Source of the DNA: Aurantiochytrium sp. KH105
Taxonomy: Eukaryota; Sar; Bigyra; Thraustochytrida; Thraustochytriidae
Assembly (NCBI GenBank): GCA_003116975.1
Contig: BGKB01000038.1
Location: forward strand, 372,001 to 436,000
Reading direction: 5' to 3'
DNA: 64,000 nucleotides
Below, piece by piece: positions 9,975 through 21,400 of this stretch. Position 1 is the stretch's first letter, and every line of letters begins with the position of its first letter. Below the pieces are notes generated by a model. That model worked only from the letters and a program-made list of their open reading frames with translations. It was not told where the DNA came from and did not search any database. The translations under genes and the position numbers were made by a program.

Positions 9975-12610
9975 GGTCTCTGCCTCGCTGTTGCTCTTGC
10001 TCTCGCTCGCTCGCGCACGGCTTCACCTCTTCCTTGCTCGCTGCTCTCTTGCTCTTGCTCGCTTGCTTTCTTTGCTTTCGATCGCTTCTGCGTTTGCGGT
10101 TTGCCTCAGCCTGAGCCGCACCGCCGCGGCCCGGCCGCTGGGTCGGGTCTGGAGACCTACCTGGCCAGCCGGCCTCGGAGAAATCGCCCGCAGCGCACGC
10201 AGCCTCCTGAACCAGGACGGTTGGCCGCTCCTGGACTTCGTCTTGTCCTTCTCCCGCGCCGCGACCATGCAGCCAGCTGCAGCTGCAGCTGCCACTGCTG
10301 CTTCTCCCGCGCCTCCCGGGCGATTTCTTTTCCCCGCGCTCCGCGCCGAGGCGCCCGCGCGAGGCGCAGCCGGCCGGCCGGCAGCGACTCTAAGTCTCTA
10401 CAAGCTGGCTGCAGTGCAGTGCAGCTGGCTGCCGAGGTTGGAGAAACGAGGTCGGGAGAAAGGAGGAGACCGGAGGAGAGCAAAGGAATGGACGCGGAGA
10501 AACTAAACTCCGCGCGGCCGCCCGGGACCAGGCCCGCCGGAGGACGCGCAGCGGGAAGGAAGGCAAGAGAAAGGAGGCCGAGCGAGGAGAGCAGGCGGCG
10601 TGGGCGGCCTGGGAAACGTCGACCGCGGGTGGCGGCCGCCGACCGAATGGTGGGTGGACTTTGGGGGCGCCGGAGAGATGGAAAGATGCCAGGCAGCCAG
10701 GGGGGGAAGCTAGCCAGCTGCCACTGGCCTAGCTGTAGCTTTGGGGGAGCGAGCTAGGTCGAAAGCCGGGGAGGAAGGAGGGAGCGAGCGATGGGGTGGA
10801 TGTGGACGGACGAGATTGGCATGGCATGGCATGGCATGGCAGCGGGCAGCACCACGACGGGGACGCTCAGGGAGGCGAAAGGCGAATTGCCCGGAGCTCG
10901 GTCTCCGAACGTAGCTGCAGGAAGTGAGAAAGCGACCAACAAAGCGCGGGGCGCTTGGCAATCGTCAATGTATGGTAGTTTTGGCCTACTACCAAATCTC
11001 AGAGACCATTGACGTTGCAGCAGCAGCCACAGCAGCGATGACGATGTCGCCAATGATGACGCTAGTTTGGCCACCATCAACCGAACTAACGACCAACCAG
11101 CAACTATCAACAGCCAGCAAGCTAGCCACTAGCGACCTTGCGATGGTCGCAGCTCAGCCAGCAGCTCGACGTCGCTTCCTGCAAGGCCTCGTTCCGCGCA
11201 CGAGCCCTTCTAAAAATGTCCGGCAAACAAGGGCAATCGTCATCTTGTCTGCAGCGGCCACCATCGCTGGCCATGGTGGATGCTAGACTTGAGAGCCACG
11301 CCATGATGGTCGCAGGCCACCACCGTCACCTCATCCCGTCTCGAGTTGATCCGCCAAGCGCCAAGAAGGCGAATCGAATCGTCGCAGCAGCAGCAGCCAT
11401 GGCAGCAGCAGCAGCAACAACAATTCCGACACCCCTGCCGCTTCGAGCAAGATCGCCAACCACATGGCCAGTGGCCACCAGCCAGCAGCAGCCAGGTCGT
11501 CCAGAGTAGATCGGCAGCCCGCGGCGGCCATGGCCGGCTGGACGGTGTGGCGAGATTGTCCCGGCGCGAAGAGACCGAGCGCGCGCGTGCACGGACGCAG
11601 TGCGAACGTGCAGCGTCCGCCACCGCTGGCCGCAGCGGCCGGCGGAATATCCGCGCGGAGAATGACGCGCTGGGCAGCTAAACCCCGCGAGGCCGCCTCC
11701 GCGCCGCGCGCGCGACCAGCCTTGGCGCCATGGCTGGCCGGGCGAGCTGCGCGGGCGACGCGGCGCGGAGGCGCTCGCACGCCTCGGCGCAGCGCGGCGC
11801 CGACGGCTGGCCGACACTGGCCATGGCGCTGCCAGCCAGGTGATGCTGGGAGGCGAAGAGAGACGCTGAGAGCGCAAAGTGGCACGCGTCCCAGGAGACC
11901 AGATGATGCTTGCCTGGCAGTGGGTTGTTGCAGGCCGCGGAGAGAGACAGACTCTGCCATCGGCCACTACGCAGCCTGGCCGTCTCAAGCAAAAGGGTGG
12001 CGCATGGATGATTTTTCAGAGCGAGAGGTCCTTTCTTGGCCACCAAAATGATCAAACTTGACTCGAGAGGCTTGTCACGCTGAAGCCATCACTGGTAGCA
12101 GCAGCAGCTCGTAGACGGCCAGCTAGATGAATTTCGATTCTCTGACCGTTGCACTTGTAGTTGGAAAGAAAAATGGAGTGAGTCATTAGATTAAAAAAGT
12201 TGTTTGTCTTGAATGAAGGACAAAAAGTTGAGACCCTTGGTTGACTGGTACTGTTCGTCAAAGTGGCAAATGATTATTGATTCGTCCTCTCGAAACCGAC
12301 GTGCATGCGACCACCACCACTGAAAAAAGAATAGTACCCAGTGGTTCGCCGTGCCGTGATGTCTGTCGGCTATGGCAGGTCTTGCATCTCCTCGTGGTTG
12401 CTTGTAGTACGAAAAGAAGTCACTTGGTTGTCAGTCAGCCATGAGTGGCAAAGAGAGCTCTCGGAGTCGTCGGCAACGGAGAAATTGGCCCACGAGTCAG
12501 AACTCTCCTCCACCTTGTGAAGGTAAAGCTTCCCCTGGCTGGGGACGCGGACGCGTTGCTACCAGAGATGAGCGTGCATTGGCCGCCATGCGGGCGAACA
12601 TGATCGAACT
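9975..12610. other. 2.6-kb GC-rich gene-free stretch
   Basis: This lies upstream of the HIG1-domain gene and downstream of the next minus-strand gene. It holds short direct repeats, including (GGCAT)n at 10817-10841, scattered CAG/GCA triplets and CCAxCC/GCTAGC-like words. Several frames are open simultaneously on both strands (for example two overlapping minus frames and one plus frame at 11.3-12.0 kb). Their translations are Arg/Ala/Ser/Pro-rich with no recognisable domain, so I annotate none. The part near 9975 should contain the HIG1-gene promoter. Confidence 0.5.
10817..10841 (+). repeat. (GGCAT)n pentanucleotide repeat
   Basis: About five tandem GGCAT units within the gene-free stretch. 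Confidence 0.85.
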
Positions 12611-13480
12611 TTACGGTGCGTGGAGAGCAGGAGGAGGAGGCGGCGGCGCAAATGCCGCAGGAGGTGGGCCTGCGGCCGAGGGTGCCATCTTGACGATGAG
12701 ACGGCTAATGAGACCGTCGCGACCGCCCTGGCTCGGCACAGAGACACGAATGTAGTCCTTGTAGGCGCCTCCGAGCCCCCCGACAAGGTCGCCCTCCAGC
12801 AAGGTCACGCGTGTTCCTTTTGCGACGCTAATAATGCCGAATTGTTTCATTTGAGCCTCATCCACAAAGTGGTCCGAAGTCAGAACCAACTCGACCGACT
12901 CCGGGGAGCTACTGTCACCACTGACAGGGGCAGCTGCTGCGGGCGGAAAGCTTTCTACCATCGCGCTGCGAAAGAGATCGCGTCCGCTTCCACGGTTCAC
13001 GGGCGCGGCCATTTGTGCAGTCACAGGTGCTGCCACGGGCGGCGCGGCTTCGGCAACTGCAACGGCAGGCTGTGGGGCAGGAACCTGCACAGTGAGACGA
13101 TCCCCAGGCCCCATGCCTTGCGGGCATGTCACACGAAAGGTCTGGCCCTCGTAGCTAATGCTAAAGGCACTTCCGCCGTAAACACCCTGCGGGATGGTCA
13201 CCGTTACAGATCGCATTTCGTTCGTCGCCACAGCCTGCGCCCGTTGTTGATTCCTTTGCTGCTCCTTTTGCATTTCGCGCTGGTGCTCGACGTCCTTTCT
13301 CGCGAGCTCTGCTTGCATTTGAGCCTGCGCCGCGCGCTCATTGGCAGCTTGGACCTCGTGCTGCATCTGGGCTTGCTGTCTGCGGTTCTGTCGCCCGCGG
13401 GCTACGGCGCCGCCCACCAACAGACCCGTCATCACCGGTCTCGGCCTCGGCCGCGCCGGGCCTCGCACAATGAGCACCAT
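12611..13480 (-). CDS. Small protein with VTIPxGVxxG repeat-type motif and SH3-like C-terminus
   Basis: A 289-residue protein starting at the ATG 13478-13480. Residues ~30-85 are Gln/Glu/Arg-rich helix (probable coiled coil). Residues ~90-135 hold the motif pattern V-T-I-P-x-G-V-x-G-G, then G-x-x-F-x-V-T-x-P-x-G-x-G-P-G-D, then V-x-V-P. That pattern is common in stramenopile proteins of unknown function. After an Ala/Pro linker, residues ~195-265 (VELVLTSDHF to LISRLIV) have the alternating hydrophobic pattern and gly/acidic turns of an SH3-like barrel. The last ~25 residues are Pro/Ala. I can place it in a motif family but not give a function. The 5' leader contains a CTG tract. Confidence 0.7.
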   Translation of the reverse strand: MVLIVRGPARPRPRPVMTGLLVGGAVARGRQNRRQQAQMQHEVQAANERAAQAQMQAELARKDVEHQREMQKEQQRNQQRAQAVATNEMRSVTVTIPQGVYGGSAFSISYEGQTFRVTCPQGMGPGDRLTVQVPAPQPAVAVAEAAPPVAAPVTAQMAAPVNRGSGRDLFRSAMVESFPPAAAAPVSGDSSSPESVELVLTSDHFVDEAQMKQFGIISVAKGTRVTLLEGDLVGGLGGAYKDYIRVSVPSQGGRDGLISRLIVKMAPSAAGPPPAAFAPPPPPPALHAP

Positions 13481-13495
13481 TTCCTCGCTCGCTCG

Positions 13496-13496
<1 letters not shown>

Positions 13497-13535
<39 letters not shown>
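13497..13535 (+). repeat. (GCT)n trinucleotide repeat in 5' leader
   Basis: About twelve to thirteen GCT/CTG units immediately upstream of the ATG at 13480 of the minus-strand motif-protein gene. It is in the probable 5' UTR rather than in coding sequence, because the in-frame coding sequence starts downstream of it. Confidence 0.9.
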
Positions 13536-13537
<2 letters not shown>

Positions 13538-14850
13538 GCTTTGCTCTGCAAGCCCGTGACGTGCGTCCGAGAGTCTTGCGGGTCGCTTTCGATGTAGCGC
13601 GCGTCCCCTCTTCGGGTCTGCAAGGCTGCTTGCTTGCTGGCTGGCTGGTGTGGCTGCTTGCTTGCTGCGCGCGAGGTCTTTTGTTCGCTCGCCTGCTCGT
13701 TCGAGTTCTGCTGCCGCTTCTGCTGCTGCTGCTGCTCTGCGCCTTCTTCTCCTTCTTCGTCCCGAGCGAGCTTCTCCTCGGCGTCCTCGCCCGCGTTACT
13801 ATCCTCCCGCTCGCTCTCTCTGTCAGTCCCCGCTCGGCCGAAAAGGTGTGCGCCGCGTCCGGACCTGTCCCGCGTCGGGTGCCTCCGGGGCCCCCGAATC
13901 CGGCGAAAGCCGGCGTCTTTCAGCCCGGGCCCCAGAGCCGGAGCGAGGGCCGCGCTCAGCGCCGCGGCCTCGCGAGGGACGCGCGACTCGTCTCTGCGCG
14001 CGGGCAGGCGGGCGACCGGCCTCCGCCCGCCCGCCCGGCCTCGCGCGCTGCAGGGATGGCGCCGGTTTATGCGACGCGAGCCTGGATCGATGCGAGTGCA
14101 TGTGGAGTGGTATCTTACTCCGTGCCAGGTCGTTCATGCCGTGCCATGGTGTCCGTCCTCGCAGCGAGGAGGAGGGGACGACTTGCGCGATCACTTGCTG
14201 CAGCTGGCTGAGCCGAGGCTCGCTGCTAGGCAGGCAAAGGGCATACAGCAACGGCTGCGCGAGAGGTCGATGCAGGCACCGCTACTACATCAGCGGCAGC
14301 CACTGCCACTGGCGATAAGTCTGGAAGCGAGATCGAAAAAATGAGTGGCCACGAAGATAAAGCATGCCACCGCAGACAGGCCAGCAAATCCTCTTCTTCT
14401 TGAACTCTGGACAGGCAAAGAGCCCGCACGTGCGCGCGCACGGGAGCCCTCGAGGAATACATGTCATGGTGGTTTTGTTCTCACATGACGCGCAGAAGGT
14501 ACGTATACATCGCAGCAGTTGAAAATGCCGTCTTTGGGCGCGACGTTTGTTTCTTGCTTCAAATTCAGGCTCCTTGGGCTTTTTTTACACACCCGAGGAG
14601 ACCCTACGTCGAAGCGCATAACTCAATCCCACCCGGGGCTACAGAGACGGGCCCACGCAACCTGCCGTGGGCTTGTCTTCAATACGGAAACCGGGAAAGT
14701 CTTACACACGTCCATGCCTCGCGCAAAGATATTATCGATTGCAAGGAGAAAGAAAGAGGAAAACGAACAAAAATTGACTAACTTCGCTTTCTCACTCGAA
14801 ATCTAAATAATAGGAACCTTCTTACAGACGAGGCCAAGAGAAATGCCATT
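13536..14850. other. Intergenic, GC-rich 5' flank; no gene seen
   Basis: About 1.3 kb between the motif-protein gene and the stop of the sterol glucosyltransferase gene (both minus). The left half is GC- and CTG/CTT-rich and presumably holds the promoter of the 12611-13480 gene. Three overlapping plus-strand frames (about 13560-14344) are Leu/Cys/Arg-rich low-complexity translations and I reject them as genes. The right part (14460-14850) is more AT-rich and shows nothing recognisable. Confidence 0.45.
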
Positions 14851-17800
14851 CTAGATAAATTCCGCGCCAGCAGAATACGCCGTGTGCCCAACCATCGTCG
14901 TCGGTCCGCGACGCCAGGAATAGTGGGTATGCCCTGGCGGAATGCGCGAGGCAAACGACGTCGAGGGCATTCGTCGCTTCAGCAAAGTCGGGGACCGACC
15001 CTTCTCCGATGCAGAATTCTCGAATGACGACGCCTCCTTAATCTGATCCTCGGCCATTTTCGGCCTTTCTTGAAGCTCCACACCGGGCGGCTGCAAGGCC
15101 ATCTTGTTGCGCGTTCCCACTGTGCCTCGAATTGCAGAGCCAGCCACCTTGATTTGCCTCCCAATAGAATTTATCGCGCGCAATGGAGCTGGTGTCTTGC
15201 GCTCCGCAGCCTTGTCCGTCATTTCGACATAGGGCCAGAACCGCCAGAAATCGCTTTCTTCAATGTAGCGCTGCGTCCACTTGGTATCTTCATCTTGCGC
15301 GATGGTCGCCAGCTCCTCGCCAAAACCACCGGCGACCTTGTTCAACGCTTGACTGCGCGCCACGCGATCCTCCCGTGCTTGCTCGCCAGGATGCCGCACA
15401 ATGATCTCCATGCCCCGCACGCCTTCCATGCGCAGCAAACGCTGCTCAATAAAGGCGATCGCCGTCTCCGTCCCGTTTTCGCGGGCAATGGATGCAGCAA
15501 GGACTTGCGCGCGCATACGCATGCCGGCGCCGAGCGCCTTTTCGATGGCCACGCAGAGCCGCTTCGCTGTGAGCTGCGTGTAGGGTAAACGCACGCCCAC
15601 GCGCACGGCATCCACTTGGCGAGCCCAAAAGAATTGGTCTCCGAAAAAAGGAACCACCACCGTCGGTTTGCCCGCGCGGAGACCCTCTGCCGTTGTCCCC
15701 GCCCCGCCGTGGTGAATCACGCACTTGCAGCGCTCAAAAAGCCAACGATGCGGCGCGGCCCCAATCTGCAGCACACGCTGTTCCCCTTGCGAGGCCCCAA
15801 GCAAATCGCCTACATTGACGTCGGCCCAACCAGCCTGTACAATGAAGCGGTGAGCCTTGGACATTGCGCGAAGCGTGTCTGCAATGATAGTCGACAATTT
15901 GCGCGGATCCTTGACCACGATCGAGCCAAATCCAATAAAGATGGGCGGGTCTTGAGACTGGGCCAAAAAGTCGCGCAATTCGGCCGGAGGTTCGTATACT
16001 GCCGGCACGCTTTCTTTGGCCATTTCATCGTCGAGAAACCAGTAACCCGGTATACAAATGTGCGATCCCCAATCCTTGGGCTTGGGCAGCATCTGCGGAC
16101 TCCATGGATACAGCACAGGCGTGCGGTTATCGTGCGCAAGACGATGCCCGCGCGCAGACATGGTCCAAATTGGAGCAAGACGTAGTGTCTGCACGCGCCA
16201 TCGGTTGATCAGGTCGCCGGCGCCGAGCCACATGAGACGGTCCACGGCGCCGTACGACATCCAGTTCAGTCTACCGCTTGAGCTTTCGCCCCTGGTGCTG
16301 GTAAAGGGCGAAGGAAACTCTGTAGTACGTGACCAAGGCATGGGGAAACTCGTAAAGAAGGGCACGCCAAGTGCTTCGGCAATGTGCCAGCCCGAAAATG
16401 CTGGCGGATTCGCCATAACCACATCGGCGCGAAAGCTTGACTCGCGTGCAGCAAATGCGACTCCAGGACCCTCGCCGACCGACGGCCGCACAGGTTCACG
16501 CTCTGGACGCGGTCCTTTCTCGGGCCCGTCACGAAGCTCGTGCTCCGGCAACGTACATGCGTCCCAGGCGTCGTCGAGAATGTGTGAAATCCATGTTCGG
16601 TGTGAGGCCACGCCCTCGCGGACAAAAGAGTATGAAAACATGCTATTCTCTGTCACCATGCGCAACAATTCCTTTGGATCACCGGCCAAGGGCGCAAAGC
16701 CAAGATTGGCGTCGCCCACAAAACCCCGGAAACACTCGTGCGCAGCAATTCGAACATAGTGGCCTTGCCGCCGCAGTGCCATGCCAAGTGCAACGTACGG
16801 CTGAACGTCGCCGCGAGACCCCACAACAATAATGACAAAGCGCAGACGTGGCAAGAGGGACTGGGCGCCCGCGGTTGGCGTTGTCGCGCCGCTACGAGGA
16901 GCGGACGCGCCCAGGTGCACCTGGTCTCCTATGTACAGTCGATGTGGGTCTCGCATGTCCTCCGTATCGGCTCGGACAGCGCGTCGGTCCGCTGCCATGT
17001 CCAAAGACGGGTCTGGAGCAGGCTGACCCGCGTACCATTTGTAGATTCCCGGCATGAAACTTGAGCAAGCCTTGACCATGACGCCGCTCTCGTCAGGATC
17101 GCTATCCGGGGCGTCAGATTCTTCAAAGTCTGCCTCTGGCAGATAGATGCCCTCGCGCGCAAAACTGCGTTGTAGGTCTTCACACGACGTCAAGATTATG
17201 CGCCCTTGTACATCGGCGATGTCCGAGGCTGCCTGACGCACAAGGTCTTCCTCACTCCTTTGAGCGGGAGGTGAAGTTGGTGGTTGGGGGGCGGGACTCG
17301 AGGGTAACGAGACGCAGCCTTCGTCTAGCTGAAAAAGCGTTTGTCCATTATCAGCATCTTCCATGCTAAAGGTTGCCATTGAATCGCTTGTTGCGCGATC
17401 GCCCGCGGGGCTGTTGCCGAGGAGGGGCGTGCTTGGCAACATGCTACGCGTTGGCGGCACGCATACGTTTGACCAAAGAAATTCATGTACAGGACGCAGC
17501 GCACAAAGCGCAGGACTGGATGCAAGCTCCCAGAGAAAAACGGAAAGCCCATGCGCTCGAGCTTTGACAAACTCGGGCTCCAGATTGCCGAAATACTTTT
17601 TGCTTGGCAGTTGCGGTGCGGTTCCGTGGTGCCGCATGATCGCTTGCTGCACTTGCCAAAAGTCTCGGTACCGTTTCCGCACGTACCAGAGCCGCTGACC
17701 TCCGTCACGGAGCGCTGCTTCGCTGCTTTCCACGGCTACGCGCACAAAGTACACCGTGTAGCCCTCGTCCTTGAGGGTCTCGAACCCGCTCAATCGCAGC

Positions 17801-17856
17801 ACGTATTTGAGCGGTTCGACGGCGCCACGACGCGCACGCGCGCCTCTGGCTTCCAT
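14851..17856 (-). CDS. PX-domain sterol 3-beta-glucosyltransferase (UGT80/Atg26-like)
   Basis: A 1001-residue protein from the ATG at 17854-17856 (MEARGARARRG). The frame is open upstream but lacks an ATG, and a TATATA element lies about 155 bases upstream of this start. Residues ~10-135 form a PX phosphoinositide-binding domain with the RYRDF motif and a Pro-Ser-Lys segment. Residues ~335-790 form the GT family 28/1 core: VGSRGDVQPYVALG at the N-terminal acceptor domain, then the donor-site hallmark HHGGAGTTAEGLRAGKP and FFGDQFFWA near residue 714-740. It should transfer glucose from UDP-glucose to the sterol 3-OH at a phosphoinositide-containing membrane. Fungal Atg26 carries GRAM/PH domains; here a PX domain appears to do the membrane targeting. 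The ~200-residue C-terminal tail is basic and Ser/Pro-rich. The next gene upstream, on the same strand, is a PDR-type ABC transporter. Confidence 0.92.
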   Translation of the reverse strand: MEARGARARRGAVEPLKYVLRLSGFETLKDEGYTVYFVRVAVESSEAALRDGGQRLWYVRKRYRDFWQVQQAIMRHHGTAPQLPSKKYFGNLEPEFVKARAHGLSVFLWELASSPALCALRPVHEFLWSNVCVPPTRSMLPSTPLLGNSPAGDRATSDSMATFSMEDADNGQTLFQLDEGCVSLPSSPAPQPPTSPPAQRSEEDLVRQAASDIADVQGRIILTSCEDLQRSFAREGIYLPEADFEESDAPDSDPDESGVMVKACSSFMPGIYKWYAGQPAPDPSLDMAADRRAVRADTEDMRDPHRLYIGDQVHLGASAPRSGATTPTAGAQSLLPRLRFVIIVVGSRGDVQPYVALGMALRRQGHYVRIAAHECFRGFVGDANLGFAPLAGDPKELLRMVTENSMFSYSFVREGVASHRTWISHILDDAWDACTLPEHELRDGPEKGPRPEREPVRPSVGEGPGVAFAARESSFRADVVMANPPAFSGWHIAEALGVPFFTSFPMPWSRTTEFPSPFTSTRGESSSGRLNWMSYGAVDRLMWLGAGDLINRWRVQTLRLAPIWTMSARGHRLAHDNRTPVLYPWSPQMLPKPKDWGSHICIPGYWFLDDEMAKESVPAVYEPPAELRDFLAQSQDPPIFIGFGSIVVKDPRKLSTIIADTLRAMSKAHRFIVQAGWADVNVGDLLGASQGEQRVLQIGAAPHRWLFERCKCVIHHGGAGTTAEGLRAGKPTVVVPFFGDQFFWARQVDAVRVGVRLPYTQLTAKRLCVAIEKALGAGMRMRAQVLAASIARENGTETAIAFIEQRLLRMEGVRGMEIIVRHPGEQAREDRVARSQALNKVAGGFGEELATIAQDEDTKWTQRYIEESDFWRFWPYVEMTDKAAERKTPAPLRAINSIGRQIKVAGSAIRGTVGTRNKMALQPPGVELQERPKMAEDQIKEASSFENSASEKGRSPTLLKRRMPSTSFASRIPPGHTHYSWRRGPTTMVGHTAYSAGAEFI

Positions 17857-18400
17857 CGCGGCAGATTGCGGCGGCAGCGCGCTCGCTCGTAGACGTCGGA
17901 GCTCCCCGCGCAGGGACGTCCAAACCTGAAGTTTCGGCCCGACCGACGAGGTCGATGGGATCAGGACTGTGTCTCTGCCTTGGTGCTGCCTGCCCTCGGA
18001 GGTGTTGATGTATATACTCTGTCGCGAAACTCCTAAAACCTTGAGCGGCCGGAAGAGAAGTGCTCTCGCGCTGCCCCACCCGTGCCCCACGCCGCGGCAA
18101 GCGGCCCCGTCGTAAGGCGGCACGCGGCACTGCAGTGGTGGCGGTCGCCCAGCAGTTTGAGTTTTCGTCCCGCGGATTCAAGGTCTCCAGGAGGCCCCAA
18201 ATTTACACACTGCCTGAAGTTGTAGTAGAGTACTTGGTCGAGCAAGACGCATGGCGCTCCGAGATTCTGCTACATCTTGTCCGAGCAAGGCTCATGCTTA
18301 TACTTAACACAATTTTCTCGAACGATCGCGATGGAGGAGCTCAAGTGTTTCGTCTTGGTTTTTGCTTGTTGTAAATGCTTATGTAAAAAAGAGGTAAAAT
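17857..18400. other. Intergenic between sterol glucosyltransferase start and ABC transporter stop
   Basis: A 544-base gap that contains the TATA-like element and, towards 18400, an AT-richer 3' flank of the transporter gene. No gene seen. Confidence 0.5.
18011..18016 (-). promoter_or_regulatory. TATA-like element for the sterol glucosyltransferase gene
   Basis: TATATA about 155 bases upstream of the ATG at 17856. The spacing would give a 5' UTR of about 120-130 bases. This is sequence pattern only; no transcription start is known. Confidence 0.4.
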
Positions 18401-21400
18401 CTAGCGCTTGTTATGATTGACCGTGGCAGTAACCACAACGCCAAGAACGCGAACCACAACAATGAGAAGAACCAGATAGATGACATCGTACCACCGCCAG
18501 TCATAGTGGTAGCCGTGCTCTCCACCGAGAAATTCAGGCCCGAGAACATAGTCACGAGGCGTCGTACCTGTGCTGCCAGCAGGGCAGCAGAAGTCGCCCG
18601 TGCCCACATTGTAGACTGTCGTGTTGTCCGAGCAAGTGCCCGTATCCGTCATGGTCGGTGTTCCGGACGGATTGCACATGGGATTCGTCATAAAGTTGAA
18701 CTGCGTAGCAATGAGGCCTTCTTGCGCCCAGCGAAAGGGGCTAATGTAGTAGATCCAAATGAGCCAGTTCGGAATCACCGAGGGGAGAATGAGCACACCC
18801 GAGGCCAAGCCAAGGACCTGCGTCGTAAGTGTTCCGAGGACCTGCGCGGCGGCAGGGTTCGACATGATGGCCGAGTAAAAGACGCCAAGGTACGTCATGA
18901 GACTCACAAAGAGCCAGTTGATGAACCAGTAGTAGAAGAAGGCCCAGATCGGATTGCTCACGAAGCCAATGAGCCAGTAAAACGGAATCACCGTGACGAA
19001 AACCTGCACGAAAATGTAGGGGTCCTCGGCAAGGTTCAGCGCCAGTCCATACGCATAGGAGGAGTACATGCGCGAGGAACTCTCACGATAAAAGAGCGCG
19101 CGATGCGTAAAGAGAAAGGGGACAATCGTCGTCACATTCATGCTGGCAGTCACGTTGATGAGAATGTTGATGCAACTCACTCGAGACTGGACCGCAGCAG
19201 CGTTTGTCACGTCGCCATTCACAAAGACAAGACCAATCATAATGGCGAGGCCACAAAGAATGATCATGCGCGTGGTCGAGTAACTTGGTGTGCGCCAATA
19301 TTCGGCCTGGTTGCGAAGGTTTAAAAGACGGAGCTGGAGCCCAAACGACGTCACAAAATGCTGCTGGGCATCGACAGCACTACCGTCTTCAATGAGATTG
19401 CGTGTCTTGTCGTCCTGCAGCGCATCAAGAGCCGCATCGTCATCGGCAGCGTCCCCGGCAGCTGCCCAATCGACGGGCATGAGCTCATCAAGCTCGTTGA
19501 GAACGCGCTTATACATGGAACTCTTGCGGTACTCTTGAGCGTAATCCCTAACACTGTGTCCGCTGACACCAGCGCCAATCACCGTAAGCATCCATGTCGC
19601 AGGATTAAAGTTGGAAGGACAAGGCTCCACGCCTGGAAAGCTTTCAAAGTAGTCGAGGAGGTTCTTAGACTTGTCGCCGAGGTCGTCAAAGAAGACAACC
19701 TCACCACCCCGCCGCATCAAAAGCAAGCGATCAAACATGTTGAAGATGGCAACATTGGGCTGGTGCACCGTAACGATGACGGTGCGTCCGGTCGCGGCAA
19801 CGTTTCGCAGGGCCTGCAAGACATTGAGTGCAGCTCGACTCTCGAGACCGGAGCTCGGCTCATCGGCAAAGATTGCCGACGGATTGGCGACCATCTCTAC
19901 AGCAATGGTCAGTCGCTTCGTCTCCTCGAACGAAAGACCCGTCTCTTCGTCGCCAATGACGCGATTCGCGATCGGTTCGAGCTCGAGAATCTCCATAATA
20001 TGGTCCACCACATCCTTGAGGCCCTCCTTCGTAGCTACCGTGCCAGGAAGGCGGAGAGCAGCACTAAAGTCGAGCGACTCGCGTACCGTTGCCGCCGCCA
20101 GATGTACGCCAAACTGCTCGACATAACCAACCTGCTGGGCGAAACGGGCATTGTTCTTGGGGCGGCCATTGACGTAAATTTCTCCAGTGAGTTTACCCAC
20201 AGTCTTGCGTCCAGCCAGAACATCGAGTAAAGTCGTCTTGCCAGCACCACTGCTGCCCATCAAGGCTGTCATCGTGTACGGCTTGGCGTAGGCATCAATT
20301 CCATTGAGGATCGTCAGGGTTTCGGTCGACCTTTGCCGAGCCGCGTCGCGGTCCATGCGCGTTCCAGGCGTCGCCTTGGCCTTGGCGTCGTCCTCGCCGC
20401 CCTTGGCTTGAATTTCAACCGAGTAGCGAAGATTCATAAAGGAGAGTGTCACCTGCTCGAACTCGAGACCCTTGCTCGTCTGCGCGCGCTGGTTTTCGAT
20501 GTCGCTGCCGTGCGCAGAGGGGTTGACGGGAGGCGCCGATACATCCATGATCTCAGACTGCGCCTTGAGCGTGCGCTCGCGCATTTTGACGCGAGTCTTT
20601 TCATCGTCCATGCGCATGAAATCGACCGTCTTGCGGACGACATCACTATTGAGACCACCGCGCCGCTCGTCCCACCGCAAATAGGTAAGCGCGACACTTG
20701 CCAGTACAAGGTAGAGGGCCGTAATGCCCAGCACGTACGCCACTCCGTACCAGAGGTATGCGGGATCCGTGATGAACTGGCGCGCTTCCAAAAAGTACTC
20801 ACCGCAGTTCATCTGTGGATAGGGGGTGTCGCAGTCCGAGGAGCCGCAGTACATGACGCACTCGCCGTCGACTGTCTTGGGGGCAGCCGTGTAGGTTGCA
20901 CTGTAAAACTCATTCTGCACGAGCGACGTGTACGCCCATGACAGCGGGTTCCACCAAAAGATCCAAATATAGTATGCTGGGAGCGTCAAACGTGTGGCAA
21001 GGGCACCGGAAAAGATGACCATGAGCATGATCAATCCGATAAAACCAGCAAAGGCGGCCCCTTGATCTGGCATGCCAAAGGCGAGCAGACGAATGAGCGC
21101 AGAAACATTGAGACCAAAGCAGAGGACGATAAAGAGAAAGATGAAAAAGTGCTTGCCGTTGTCATCCAGACTGAGACCCGTCATAAAGTAGACCAGTATA
21201 CCAAGAAGTAGGGCGTCTTGGAGCAAAAGCGGAATGCCCACGAGGAACTCGGCAGACACGAAAGAAGTTGCATGGAAAAAGTTTTCGCGAGCTTGCTTGT
21301 AAAATACGTTGCGCTGCGCAATGACGTCGTTGAGAAGGGGCGCGGAGCCAACACCGACAAACATGAGCATAAAGTAGAGCACGGCTGTCTTGATGTAGTA

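Noticed and set aside
9033-10757. 574-codon plus frame running across the HIG1-domain gene
   Set aside because: Antisense to a gene with an exact family signature, then Arg/Ala/Pro low complexity; an artefact of GC-rich sequence.
11326-12051. Three overlapping 195-220-codon frames on both strands
   Set aside because: Mutually overlapping, low complexity, no start-context or family support.
13561-14344. Plus-strand frames of 216-236 codons with Leu-rich stretches
   Set aside because: The Leu-rich part is encoded by CTG/CTT simple repeats; no conserved domain, and the region is the probable leader of a minus-strand gene.
19358-20230. 290-codon plus frame inside the ABC transporter gene
   Set aside because: Exact antisense of NBD2-coding sequence; the open frame follows from codon bias on the other strand.
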